Of a stretch of DNA of 64,000 nucleotides, positions 56,127 to 64,000 are shown one piece after another. Both the position numbers and the translations under genes were made by a program. The notes beneath the pieces were generated by a model. That model was not told where the DNA came from. It saw only the letters and a list, made by a program, of their open reading frames with translations, and did no database searches. Numbering within the stretch: position 1 is the first letter of the stretch; each line of letters opens with the position of its first letter. The DNA is from Paractinoplanes ferrugineus. GTDB lineage: Bacteria; Actinomycetota; Actinomycetes; Mycobacteriales; Micromonosporaceae. Location of the stretch: NCBI RefSeq assembly GCF_016862195.1, contig NZ_BOMM01000056.1, positions 119,048 through 183,047 of the forward strand, written 5' to 3'.

Positions 56127-57962
56127 ATGCGCTATCAGCAGCTTCCATTGTTCACCCGGCTCGAGACTGCCGCTATGCGCGACCGAACGAAGGCACGCAA
56201 CTATTCACCGGGAATGGACGAATTCCGCCGCGATCACGCCCGTCGCCGGCGCTGGGGTTTAGCCCGCCGCCACGGATTGAAGAAGTGCCGCCTGAGAGGC
56301 TGCTCCCGCGAGTGCGGCGAGCTGGGCCTGCACGACCAGTTCGAAGCCGTAGCCCCACTGCTCTGGCCCGACGGCGCAACGCCCTCGCGCCCACGTTCCC
56401 CAGCGCCACCGAGCAGAGCGACCCCGTCCGGACTTAACCACCCCCCAGCCGACCAGCAAGCCCCGCCCGTCACACGCCCGACCGACCCGGCACCCCCCTC
56501 GGATCCGACTGCGCGACCCAAGTCCCCTGCGCACGCCACACCCACGCACCCCACCAAGCCCGCCACCCAGTCGCAGCCCGCCGTTCCACCTCGGCCCGCC
56601 GCCCGACCCCGGCCCGCCGCCCAACCAAGCCCTACTCCTCAACCGGAGCCCGCCGCCGAGCCAGGGCCCGTCGCTCAACCGGCGCCCGCCACTCAACCAA
56701 GGCCCGCCGCTCAACCGGCGCCCGCCGCCGAGCCAGGGGCCGTCGCCGAGCCAGGAGTCGCCGCTCAACCCCGGCCCGCCATCCATCCCAGAACTGCCAT
56801 CGAGTCGAGACCCGCCACTCCGCCCCGGGCCGCCATCCAGCCGAGTTCCGACACTCAGCCGGGGCCAGCGGTTCAGGCCCGGCTCGGCGCCCCGCTGAGG
56901 TGCAGCACTCGACCGAGGCCCCACCGTTCAACCTCGGCCAGCGCGCCATCTCGGCCCAGCGCACCGCCCGGGTCCGACATTCAATCCCAGCCCAGAGCCC
57001 AGCCCAGACCCGCTGCACATCCCAGGCCCTTCACCCAGCCCTGGGCCGCCACTCAACTCCAGCCCAGCCCAGCCCAGCCCTCGCACGTCGCCCGACCCAC
57101 GCCCGCGGCTCGGCCCCCCAGTGCACCCCAGCTCAGCCCCGCCCCTCTCCACGGGTCCACCGCCCAGGCCAGACCCGCTACTCAAACTCGGTCCGCCGGC
57201 CAACCCAGGCAGGAGGTCCGGCCTCGAGCTACCACTCGGCACGGACCTACCGCCCAGCTCAGACCCTTCGGTCTACCCAGACCCACCGCCCAGCCGAGAC
57301 CGAGCACCCAGCCCAGACCCACCGCCCAACCCAGACCCACCGCCCAGCCCAGACCGAAAGCCCAGCCCAGACCCACGGCTCAACCCAGACCCACCGCCCA
57401 GCCCAGACCGAAAGCCCAGCCCAGACCCACGGCTCAACCAAAAAACACGGCTCAGCCCGGACCTGGACCGACGACACAGCCGGGACCGGGCCCATCGCCC
57501 AACCAAAACCCAGCCCACCGCCCAGACCGACAGCCCCACCCAAGACCCGGAGTGGCGGCACAGCCCGAACCCTGGTCGACAGCCCCACCGAGACGCGGCG
57601 GCGCACGACTTAGGGCCGAGCGTTCAACCCAGACCAGCCGCGCGGCGCCGATCCGGGCCCACCAACGGACCCCAGTCGCTGCCCATCCGGGAACGCCACG
57701 AGGCCCAGAGACGCCGCCACGCGACTCAGGACCGCCGGCCGGGCCCGAGAGCTCGTTCAGCACGAGGCGACGGGCCAGGCCGCCCTGGCACGCCGCGGCC
57801 GGCCACCGAGCGACCCGAGCGGCCCGAGCGGTCCAAGCGGTCCAAGCGGTCCAAGCGGTCCAAGCGGTCCAAGCGGTCCAAGCGATCCAAGCGATCCAAG
57901 CGATCCAAGCGATCCAAGCGATCCAAGCGACAAGAGCGGTCCGAAAGGTCCGAAAGGTATGA
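56127..57962 (+). CDS. Proline/alanine/glutamine-rich repeat protein with a basic N-terminal domain
   Basis: Reading phase of 611 residues. The first 75 residues look like a real small domain: MRYQQLPLFTRLETAAMRDR, then many Arg/Lys and KKCRLRGCSRECGELGLHDQ with three cysteines, a possible zinc or nucleic-acid-binding element. After that it is low complexity: PRPAAQPAPA-type, then PRPTAQPRP repeats, then VQA/IQA repeats from the 9-bp minisatellite. Other phases through the repeats are also open for long distances, so the repeat part may not all be translated. The N-terminal part is more secure than the tail. Base composition is very C-rich on the coding strand, unlike neighbours. Function unknown. 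Confidence 0.45.
   Translation: MRYQQLPLFTRLETAAMRDRTKARNYSPGMDEFRRDHARRRRWGLARRHGLKKCRLRGCSRECGELGLHDQFEAVAPLLWPDGATPSRPRSPAPPSRATPSGLNHPPADQQAPPVTRPTDPAPPSDPTARPKSPAHATPTHPTKPATQSQPAVPPRPAARPRPAAQPSPTPQPEPAAEPGPVAQPAPATQPRPAAQPAPAAEPGAVAEPGVAAQPRPAIHPRTAIESRPATPPRAAIQPSSDTQPGPAVQARLGAPLRCSTRPRPHRSTSASAPSRPSAPPGSDIQSQPRAQPRPAAHPRPFTQPWAATQLQPSPAQPSHVARPTPAARPPSAPQLSPAPLHGSTAQARPATQTRSAGQPRQEVRPRATTRHGPTAQLRPFGLPRPTAQPRPSTQPRPTAQPRPTAQPRPKAQPRPTAQPRPTAQPRPKAQPRPTAQPKNTAQPGPGPTTQPGPGPSPNQNPAHRPDRQPHPRPGVAAQPEPWSTAPPRRGGARLRAERSTQTSRAAPIRAHQRTPVAAHPGTPRGPETPPRDSGPPAGPESSFSTRRRARPPWHAAAGHRATRAARAVQAVQAVQAVQAVQAVQAIQAIQAIQAIQAIQATRAVRKVRKV
57331..57438. repeat. Two exact 54-bp tandem copies
   Basis: 57331-57384 and 57385-57438 are identical 54-bp units starting CCAGACCCACCGCCCAGC, within a longer field of CCCAGACCCACCGCCCAA-like 18-bp relatives. 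The unit is a multiple of 18 and of three, so the coding phase is kept. Confidence 0.85.
57832..57930. repeat. 9-bp minisatellite, eleven units
   Basis: TCCAAGCGG repeated five times and then TCCAAGCGA six times without interruption, flanked by degenerate units (GACCCGAGC, GCCCGAGCG on the left; TCCGAAAGG on the right). Depending on phase the plus strand encodes SKR, VQA/IQA or GPS/DPS triplets. The abrupt switch from G to A variants shows two separate expansion events. Confidence 0.9.
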
Positions 57963-58280
57963 GTCGGGTGGTCGGAGCGCCTGCAAGGCAAAGCAAATGA
58001 TCCCACCACCATCGACACCGGAATGGGACTCGCGGCACGAATTCCGCACGGATACGGCATGGGCCTACGAGGAAGCCGTAGTAGGGATAAATGGCGAATC
58101 GGCGGCGGGCATCCATCAAGGTTTGCGCGGTCGGACAATAGGGTGAAAGGAGGACTATGCGCTCGCTACCATTGCGGGAGGGACAAGGCGCCCACTGCGA
58201 AAGGGCCGGGTGGAACGGCAGGGCGAGATTGCGGGCGGCGGGGGCTCAAGCGGGCGGCTGGTTTGTCGATCTCGCTGGGC
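57963..58280 (+). other. Gap before the GGDEF/EAL gene, with an orphan ribosome site
   Basis: About 318 bp. At 58146-58153 AAAGGAGG, a strong Shine-Dalgarno, is followed 3 bp later by ATG (58157), opening a 63-codon phase to 58348. That phase is out of frame with the GGDEF/EAL gene and overlaps its first 68 bp. The peptide (MRSLPLREGQGAHCERAG...) is not recognised. It may be a leader peptide that couples translation, or the true GGDEF/EAL start may be obscured. Confidence 0.35.
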
Positions 58281-60500
58281 ATGCGGGGGTGGTGGGCGTG
58301 GCTGACGGTCGGGGTGCTGGTTTCCCTCGGCTACCTGGCCATTCCTGAGGGCAGTGTGGCGTCCACGCTCGTGTACAACGGGGTGGGGTTTGCGGCCTTC
58401 GCCGTGATCATCGTGGGGGTACGGCGGAACCGGGCGCCCAACCGTGGGTCGTGGTACCTGTTCGCGGGCGGGGTGCTCACGTTCGTACTCGCTGACGTGA
58501 TGTACGAGGTCAGCGGCCTCGTACTGGGCACACACCCATACCCGTACTGGGATGACGCCTTTTATTTTGTTGCTTATCCGATGTTGTGGGCCGGTCTGCT
58601 CGGGGCGTCGCGCGGGCGGCGGCGGGGTGACCGGCCGCGGGACCTGGCCGGAGTCATCGACGCCGCGGTGATCGCGGTGGGGGTGGGGCTGGTCTACTGG
58701 GTGTTCCTCATCGAGCCGACGCTCACCGACCACGGCACGCCGGCGCTGACGCGACTGGTCTCGGTTGCCTATCCGACGTTCGACGTGCTGATGTGCACCG
58801 TCGTCACGAGGATGCTGACCCGGACCGGCAGTCGCACCCCGAGCGTGCTGCTGCTGGCCGCCGGCTGCCTGCTCAACCTCGGTTGTGACGTGGCGTGGAC
58901 GCTGACCGCCTCGTTCTCGCAGTACTCCGGCGGCGTGATCAACTCGGGCTTCCTGCTGGGGTACGTCGCCTGGGCCGCCGCCGCGCTGCACCCGACCGTG
59001 CATCCGCGCGTGGAGAAGCCGGCCGGTCCGAAGGATTTCGGCCGCGGCCGGCTGACCCTGCTGGCCGCCTGCACCCTGCTGGTGCCGGCCGTCCTGTTCA
59101 CCCAGGGCCTGCGGCGCGACGAGATCAACTGGCTCGCCGTGGGACTCGGCGCGGTCGCGTTGTTCCTGCTGGTCCTGGCGCGGCTGAGCGGGTTCGTGGG
59201 GCAGGTGCGCGACCAGGCCGGCAAGCTCGAGGACCTGGCCATGCGGGACGACCTCACCGGCCTCGCCAACCGCCGGCTCTTCGAGCAGTCGGTGACGCGG
59301 GCGGTCGTGACCGGGCCGGCCCAGGTGTGCCTGCTCGACCTCAACGGCTTCAAGATCGTCAATGACCTGTACGGGCACACCGTCGGCGACCGCCTGCTCG
59401 TGGAGGTGGCCGCTCGCCTGACCGGGGCACTGCGTGAGCAGGATCTGGTCGCCCGGATGGGCGGTGACGAGTTCGCCGTCCTGGTGGCCGGCGGGGTCGA
59501 GGACGGCGACGCCGTTGTGCGGCGGCTCGTCGAGGCGCTGCACGAGCCGGTCTCGGTCGGCGGCCACGAGCTGCTGGTGGCGGCCACGTTCGGGATCGCC
59601 GACACGGCCGGCACCGACGATCCGGTGGAGGTGCTGCGCCGCGCCGACGTGGCGATGTACGCGGCCAAGGACGCGGGCAGCCGGCAGCACCGCCGCTACT
59701 CCCCCGACCTGGACAACCAGACGAACGAGGCGGCGCGCCTCGGCGTCCAGATGCGCACCGGCCTGGACACCGGCCAGTTCCGGATGGTCTACCAGCCGAT
59801 CGTGGCGCTGCCCGAGGGCCGCCTGCGCTACGTCGAGTCGCTGGTGCGCTGGCAGCACCCGGAGCGCGGGTTCGTCAGCCCGGCCGAGTTCGTGCCGGTC
59901 GCCGAGCAGAACGGCCTGATCGTCGAGCTCGGCGAGTGGATCCTGCGGACCGCCTGCGCCCAGTTCATCCGGTGGCGCGACCAGCACGGCGTCGACGCGC
60001 CCCAGCGGATCAGCGTGAACGTGTCGGCACGGCAGCTCAACGAGCCCGGCTTCGCCCAGCTCGTGGCGGACGTCCTCGAGAACACCGGGATGTCCGCCGA
60101 CCACCTGATCGTGGAGGTCACCGAGACGGCGGTGTTCGGTGGGGGCACGGCGGTGCAGGCGGTCAAGGATCTGAAGGCTCTCGGCGTACACATAGCGCTC
60201 GATGATTTCGGCACGGGACACTCGTCGCTCGGCCTGCTGCAGACGGTGCCGGTCGATGTCCTGAAGGTCGACAAGTCGTTCGTCGACAACCTGACGATGG
60301 CCGGTCGGCACGCGGTGATCGCGACCGCGTTGATCCAGGTCAGCAACGGTCTGGGGCTGACCGCGGTGGCCGAGGGCGTGGAGACCGCCGAGCAGGCGGC
60401 CGAGCTCTATCGGCTCGGTTACCAGTTCGCTCAGGGCTACCATTTCGGCCGACCCGCGGCGGAACCGGACTTCCACCACCGGCCGGTGGCCGCCGTCTAG
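58281..60500 (+). CDS. Membrane GGDEF-EAL protein (c-di-GMP turnover)
   Basis: Protein of 739 residues that may make and/or break cyclic di-GMP. About nine transmembrane helices occupy residues 1-300. The GGDEF domain has its active site MGGDEFAVLVAG at 394-398 and an intact inhibitory I-site RxxD (REQD) five residues upstream. The EAL domain has ESL (519-521) in place of EAL, keeping the metal-binding Glu. DDFGTGHSS (641-646) and VAEGVETAEQA are intact. So cyclase activity with product inhibition is expected, and phosphodiesterase activity is possible. ATG at 58281 lacks a ribosome site and is the least certain point. Confidence 0.9.
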   Translation: MRGWWAWLTVGVLVSLGYLAIPEGSVASTLVYNGVGFAAFAVIIVGVRRNRAPNRGSWYLFAGGVLTFVLADVMYEVSGLVLGTHPYPYWDDAFYFVAYPMLWAGLLGASRGRRRGDRPRDLAGVIDAAVIAVGVGLVYWVFLIEPTLTDHGTPALTRLVSVAYPTFDVLMCTVVTRMLTRTGSRTPSVLLLAAGCLLNLGCDVAWTLTASFSQYSGGVINSGFLLGYVAWAAAALHPTVHPRVEKPAGPKDFGRGRLTLLAACTLLVPAVLFTQGLRRDEINWLAVGLGAVALFLLVLARLSGFVGQVRDQAGKLEDLAMRDDLTGLANRRLFEQSVTRAVVTGPAQVCLLDLNGFKIVNDLYGHTVGDRLLVEVAARLTGALREQDLVARMGGDEFAVLVAGGVEDGDAVVRRLVEALHEPVSVGGHELLVAATFGIADTAGTDDPVEVLRRADVAMYAAKDAGSRQHRRYSPDLDNQTNEAARLGVQMRTGLDTGQFRMVYQPIVALPEGRLRYVESLVRWQHPERGFVSPAEFVPVAEQNGLIVELGEWILRTACAQFIRWRDQHGVDAPQRISVNVSARQLNEPGFAQLVADVLENTGMSADHLIVEVTETAVFGGGTAVQAVKDLKALGVHIALDDFGTGHSSLGLLQTVPVDVLKVDKSFVDNLTMAGRHAVIATALIQVSNGLGLTAVAEGVETAEQAAELYRLGYQFAQGYHFGRPAAEPDFHHRPVAAV

Positions 60501-60509
60501 AGTGCCCGG

Positions 60510-61733
60510 GTGGCTCTCGGTGCGGACTTTCGGCGGCTGTGGACGGCGTACGCGATAAGTGAGGCCGGCACCGGCCTGAGCTTCGGCGCGATCCCCCTGG
60601 TCGCGATACTCGTCCTGAAGGTTCCCGCGTTCGAGGTGTCACTGCTGGCGGCGTTGGGCGGGCTGGCCGCGGCGGTGTTCGGGCTGCCGGCCGGCCCGTG
60701 GATCGAGTTCCGCCGCAAGCGTCCCGTGATGATCGCCGCCGACCTGCTGCGGGCCGTCGCGGTTATCAGTGTGCCGATCGCGTGGGCCCTCGGATTCCTG
60801 ACGTTCGCGCAGCTCTGCGTGGTGTCGGTGCTCCAGGCGGTCGGCGCGATCGCGTTCACCGCGGCGAGCGGGGCCCACCTCAAGGCTCTGACCGGCCCGG
60901 CGGACCGGGCGGCCGCGAACGGCCGCTTCGAGGCGACGTTCTGGACCGCGTACAGCGTCGGCCCCGCCGCCGGCGGCGGGCTGACCTCCTGGCTGGGCGT
61001 CTGGTGGACGCTGTCGGCCGACGCCCTCAGCTTCGTGCTTTCGGCCTTTTGGGTACGGCGGTTACGCGCGCCCGAGCCGACCCCGCCGGTGCGCGTCGCC
61101 GGCACCGACCGGTGGGCCGAGATCGGGGCCGGGTGGCGTTACATCCTCGCCCACCGTGGCCTGCGCTCCCTCTATTTCAACTCGCAGGTGTTCGGCGCCT
61201 CGATGATGGCCGCCACGCCGCTGCTCTCCGTCCTGATGATCGGCGAGTTGCACTTCGCCGCGTGGCAGTACGGCGTCGGCTGGGGCATCCCGTGCGCGGC
61301 CGGAGTGCTCGGCGCCCTCGCCCTCAAACCGCTGTCCGCCCGCTTCGGCGACCGCCGGATCCTGCTGATCTCCGGGGTCGGCCGGGCCGTCTGGTTCGTC
61401 TTCCTGGCCGCGATACCGGCCGGCACCCCGGGGCTGCTCCTGCTGATCGGGGTCGAGTTGCTGGCCCTGTTCTGGTCGGGCGTCTTCAACCCGGCGTTCG
61501 CGACCTACCGGATGACCCACACCGAGGACCGCTACCTCTCCCGGGTCATCGCCGCATGGCAGGTCACCTCACGCACCACCCAGCCGCTCGCGACGCTGCT
61601 GGGCGGTGCGCTCGCCGCCGCCACCAGCGTGCGCTTCGCGCTGCTGGTGTGCGGCCTGCTGGTGGCCGCGAGCTCGGTACTGCTGCCCTGTCGGGAGCGG
61701 GTCAGCGCGGACCGAGCAGTTCCCGTACGCTAG
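60510..61733 (+). CDS. Major facilitator superfamily transporter
   Basis: Integral membrane transporter of 407 residues with about eleven or twelve helices, probably a drug or metabolite exporter. The loop between helices 2 and 3 has the MFS motif-A-like PAGPWIEFRRKRPVMIAADL (about 66-85). A second basic loop is ARFGDRRILLISG. It starts with GTG 9 bp after the GGDEF/EAL stop and may be co-transcribed. Its 3' end overlaps the convergent AAA+ gene by 32 bp. The substrate cannot be read from sequence; the MFS_3/enterobactin-exporter-like group is the closest impression. Confidence 0.88.
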   Translation: MALGADFRRLWTAYAISEAGTGLSFGAIPLVAILVLKVPAFEVSLLAALGGLAAAVFGLPAGPWIEFRRKRPVMIAADLLRAVAVISVPIAWALGFLTFAQLCVVSVLQAVGAIAFTAASGAHLKALTGPADRAAANGRFEATFWTAYSVGPAAGGGLTSWLGVWWTLSADALSFVLSAFWVRRLRAPEPTPPVRVAGTDRWAEIGAGWRYILAHRGLRSLYFNSQVFGASMMAATPLLSVLMIGELHFAAWQYGVGWGIPCAAGVLGALALKPLSARFGDRRILLISGVGRAVWFVFLAAIPAGTPGLLLLIGVELLALFWSGVFNPAFATYRMTHTEDRYLSRVIAAWQVTSRTTQPLATLLGGALAAATSVRFALLVCGLLVAASSVLLPCRERVSADRAVPVR

Positions 61734-63174
61734 CCAGCAACTCGTCCTGGGAGATCGGCGAGACGTTCCCTCCGGTGCGCGCGTCCTGCATGGCCTTGGT
61801 CAGCTGCACTCGACGCAGCACCTCCTTGATGTCCGCGCCGGTCATGCCGTGGCTCGCGTGGGCCAGTGCCTGCAGGTTCAGGTCGTCGGCGAACATGGTG
61901 AAACCGGGCTGCTCGTGCGCGCCGATCAGGCCCTGGATCATCTTGCGGAAGATCTCGGCCCGGCTGGCCTCGTCCGGCTTCGGCACGCTGATCTTCACGT
62001 CGAAGCGGCCCGACCTGATCAGCGAGTCGTCCACTCGATGCGGGAAGTTGGTGGTGGCAACCACGATGACGTTCGGATTTTCCTCGATCAGGTCGTTCAT
62101 CTCCTGCTTGAAGATGCCCGCGACCGCGTTGAGCGCCTGGCTGGCCGCGTCGCCTCCGACGCCGGCGTAGCTGACGATCGAGTCGAACTCGTCGAACAGC
62201 ATCAGCGTCGGCACCCGGTAACGGCGCGCGTCCCGGAAGATCTGCTTGATGTTGCGCTCGGAACCGCCGAGCCACTTGTCGAGGATCTCCGGGGTGCGGA
62301 TCTCCCGGAAGTCGGCGCCGATCTCGTTGGCGAGCGCGCGGGACAGCATCGTCTTGCCGGTGCCGGGCGGCCCGTACATCAGCAGGCCCTGCGGCCGGCG
62401 CGCACCCCACCGCGCCATGGCTTCCGGATGCCGGAACGACACCGCGATCTGCCGCAGCTCGGCGACCACCTCGGTGAGGCCGCCCACCATGTCGAGCGTG
62501 ACGGTCTGCGTGGTGGCCGGCGTCTGCGGAAGCTGCTCCCGGCTGATCACATAGCGCCGCCCCTTGATCGAGTCGGGCCCGGCGAGCTCGATCACCGTCT
62601 GCAGGGTGAGCCCGACGAACGCCTGCAGGTGCGCGGGCGTGACCTCGTCGCGCGCCACCTCGGCGGTGAGGCGCACGACGGTCCCGCTCTCGTCGTAGGT
62701 CACGCCGGCCTGCAGGCCGACGACGGCATCGGCGATGGTCTCGGCCCGGCGGTCAGCCACCGGCTGAGCGGGTTTGTCCAGACCAAGCTTGCGGTACGCG
62801 GCAGCGGCGGCCGCCCCGACACCGTCCACGATGCGCGTGGCGATCGGGTCGCCCTGCTCGATCCGCTTGGCGAGCAGCACCCCGACCGGATCGTTGCCGA
62901 GCACGAGCGCACGGATGCGCTCCTTGGAGAGCGGCTCGTCGGCGGTGCTGACCGCCGCCGAGAACACGTGCACCGGCCCGTCCGCGCCCCGCTCCGCACT
63001 GGACACACTGAGGTCGACCCGCCGCACCGGCGCCGGCCAGACGGCATGACGAAGCAGATCAACCGGGTTGACCCGGGCCGCGGCCAGCACCGTTGTCGCC
63101 TCGATCAGCTCGACGGTGGCCCCGGCATACTCAAAGCTTTCCCCGCGCGGTCGTGCAAAGCTGGCGTCAGACAT
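61702..63174 (-). CDS. AAA+ ATPase of VCP/FtsH-like type with novel N-domain
   Basis: Protein of 490 residues. The first 230 residues are an unrecognised alpha/beta domain (FEYAGATVELIEATTVLAAA near 15). An AAA+ module follows: Walker A LMYGPPGTGKTMLSRALA near 273, Walker B TLMLFDEFDSIVSYAG near 328, sensor 1 VIVVATTNFPHRVDDSLI near 372 with arginine finger RSGRFD, and a lid ending MTGADIKEVLRRVQ. The DMVGGLTEVVAELR linker (near 240) is typical of Cdc48/ARC-type unfoldases. ATG at 63174 is preferred to a longer, Cys-rich start. Monocistronic or upstream-coupled to the SDR gene, 32 bp away. Client proteins unknown. Confidence 0.87.
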   Translation of the reverse strand: MSDASFARPRGESFEYAGATVELIEATTVLAAARVNPVDLLRHAVWPAPVRRVDLSVSSAERGADGPVHVFSAAVSTADEPLSKERIRALVLGNDPVGVLLAKRIEQGDPIATRIVDGVGAAAAAAYRKLGLDKPAQPVADRRAETIADAVVGLQAGVTYDESGTVVRLTAEVARDEVTPAHLQAFVGLTLQTVIELAGPDSIKGRRYVISREQLPQTPATTQTVTLDMVGGLTEVVAELRQIAVSFRHPEAMARWGARRPQGLLMYGPPGTGKTMLSRALANEIGADFREIRTPEILDKWLGGSERNIKQIFRDARRYRVPTLMLFDEFDSIVSYAGVGGDAASQALNAVAGIFKQEMNDLIEENPNVIVVATTNFPHRVDDSLIRSGRFDVKISVPKPDEASRAEIFRKMIQGLIGAHEQPGFTMFADDLNLQALAHASHGMTGADIKEVLRRVQLTKAMQDARTGGNVSPISQDELLASVRELLGPR

Positions 63175-63206
63175 GCACCAAGAGTTGCACGCGATCACAC
63201 ACAACG

Positions 63207-63917
63207 TCAGACGAGCCGATGCCCGCCGTCGACGTGCAGGGTCTCGCCGGTCAGAAAACCGTTCGTCATGACCGCCTCGAAAGCCGCCGCGATGTCCTGC
63301 GGCCGGCCCACCCGACCGGCCGGCAACTTCGCGGCCATCGCAGCCAGCCGCTCGTTCTTCGCCGCACCCGCGAGCACGTCCCAGATCCCGGTGTCCACCC
63401 AGCCCGGCGACACCACGTTGACACGGATCGGGGCCAGCTCCACCGCCAGGGTCCGCACCAGGGCTTCCAGCGCGCCGTTCGCCGTGGCCAGCACCGACGA
63501 ACCCGGACCCGGCCGGTAGGCCGCCACCCCCGAGGTGAAGGTGATCGAACCCCCCGCCCGCAGCTTGGCATGCTTCGCCACCAGCCAGGGACCAAGCACC
63601 TTGGTCGCCAGGACCTTCCGGGCGTCCGCCAGCGGAAAATCGCGAATCGGATAGTAGGAACCAACCGCCTCCACCGCGGTAACGACAACGTGGTCGCGTT
63701 CCGCTGCCACCAGCGCCCGCACCCCGTCCTCATCCCCGATGTCGACGACGCTTGTGGTCAGCTTTCCCGGATCACCCAACTCCCGAACCGCCCCGGCCAG
63801 CCGCCGCGCCGACCTCCCCGCGATGTGCACCTCAGCCCCCGCACCGAGAAGCCGCCGCGCGAGCGCCAGCCCCATCCCGGACCCGCCACCGACGATAAGC
63901 ACCCGTTCGTTTCGCAT
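63207..63917 (-). CDS. SDR-family protein lacking the YxxxK catalytic pair
   Basis: Short-chain dehydrogenase/reductase fold of 236 residues. The NAD(P) motif is VLIVGGGSGMGLALARRLL (residues 6-24). Arg follows in HIAGRSARRLA, suggesting NADP. VVDIGDEDG and the Ser-containing SITFTSGVAAYRPG near 124 are present. Where classic enzymes have YxxxK this reads LATANGALEAL, so both Tyr and Lys are replaced. The C-terminus is normal (RVNVVSPGWVDTG, LTGETLHVDGGHR). It may bind cofactor without classical catalysis or use other residues. It could share a transcript with the AAA+ ATPase downstream. Confidence 0.85.
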   Translation of the reverse strand: MRNERVLIVGGGSGMGLALARRLLGAGAEVHIAGRSARRLAGAVRELGDPGKLTTSVVDIGDEDGVRALVAAERDHVVVTAVEAVGSYYPIRDFPLADARKVLATKVLGPWLVAKHAKLRAGGSITFTSGVAAYRPGPGSSVLATANGALEALVRTLAVELAPIRVNVVSPGWVDTGIWDVLAGAAKNERLAAMAAKLPAGRVGRPQDIAAAFEAVMTNGFLTGETLHVDGGHRLV

Positions 63918-64000
63918 CCTCCGAGCCTGCCCCGACCCGGCCCGCCCGAGAAGGCCGCCGCAGTCCTTGGAGTCGCAGTCCTAGTCCTGGCCGTACTAGT

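Noticed and set aside
55678..56148. 156-residue minus-strand phase in the gap after the nitroreductase
   Set aside because: Its second half is only the complement of the pyrimidine tract (Glu/Gly/Arg runs), and the first half has no recognisable motif or ribosome site.
57832..57930. Possible CRISPR-like array
   Set aside because: The units are 9 bp and contiguous with no spacers, so this is a minisatellite. No array of 25-40 bp repeats with unique spacers and no cas gene was found.
57121..58146. Alternative plus-strand phase through the proline/minisatellite region (PRPDPPP and SKR repeats)
   Set aside because: It starts inside the repeats with no ribosome site and no unique domain. I kept the phase that begins with a non-repetitive N-terminal domain, though translation of the tail is unsure.
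58155..60479. 774-residue open phase on the minus strand opposite the GGDEF/EAL gene
   Set aside because: The plus strand carries intact GGDEF, I-site and EAL-type motifs; the minus phase shows only His/Arg/Gln-rich shadow composition.
1..64000. tRNA, rRNA or riboswitch genes
   Set aside because: No stretch showed a tRNA T-loop and acceptor arrangement, conserved rRNA segments or a known riboswitch core by eye. A covariance-model scan would be decisive and could not be run.

Overview
This window is high-GC actinobacterial DNA: codons end in G or C almost throughout, GTG starts are common, and neighbouring genes often overlap by ATGA. The gene content (actinobacterial FAD monooxygenase/TetR pairs, a STAND-TPR regulator, an Hsp70-TolB fusion, an IniA/IniC-like dynamin pair and an actinobacterial contractile injection system) suggests a Micromonosporaceae-type organism such as Actinoplanes. 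The genus is inferred, not shown. No rRNA, tRNA, CRISPR array or insertion sequence was seen.

Layout. Positions 1-6482 hold a partial pyridoxal kinase, two TetR regulators each divergent from an enzyme gene (FAD monooxygenase, alpha/beta hydrolase), an aldo/keto reductase, a decayed serine hydrolase and a small membrane protein. Positions 6998-11925 hold a large STAND (NB-ARC/TPR) protein divergent from an rtcB-prfH pair, which by homology repairs RNA and rescues ribosomes. Positions 12012-13509 hold a membrane protein and a DUF2293 protein.

Positions 13544-34378 are the centre of the window: a complete-looking extracellular-type contractile injection system (eCIS, phage-tail-like). On the minus strand, running from 25576 down to 13544, are a small receiver protein, sheath, first tube protein, tail-assembly protein, a DUF6760-like mini-gene with no normal start codon, second tube protein, an eCIS-core (DUF4157-like) protein, LysM tube-initiator, VgrG-like spike, PAAR tip, gp25, baseplate protein, TIGR02242 tail protein and a zinc-ribbon membrane protein. 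A second minus-strand operon (32541 to 29248) encodes a LuxR-type regulator with a degenerate receiver, the eCIS AAA+ ATPase and a DUF4255 cap protein. Two plus-strand genes look like cargo: a 1172-residue DUF4157 protein (25733-29251) and a peptidoglycan-cutting protein with transglycosylase, NlpC/P60 and calcium-repeat regions (32723-34378). The second heads a probable operon with an Ig-like/SPOR-like membrane protein and an Hsp70-TM-beta-propeller fusion. Two overlapping dynamin-like GTPases (lengths close to mycobacterial IniA and IniC) converge on it.

Positions 41831-49445 hold a seven-gene minus-strand operon (GT2 glycosyltransferase, DUF2064 transferase, methyltransferase, membrane molybdopterin oxidoreductase, small membrane protein, response regulator, histidine kinase), divergent from an epimerase and a polytopic membrane protein. 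Three direct repeats lie in the shared promoter region. Positions 49491-55297 hold a PaoABC-like molybdenum hydroxylase, an acyl-CoA ligase and a nitroreductase.

Positions 55298-58280 are unusual: a pyrimidine-rich tract of about 470 bp, a proline-rich repeat protein behind a possible leaderless promoter, and a 9-bp minisatellite. The window ends with a GGDEF/EAL protein, an MFS transporter, a second AAA+ ATPase and a degenerate SDR.
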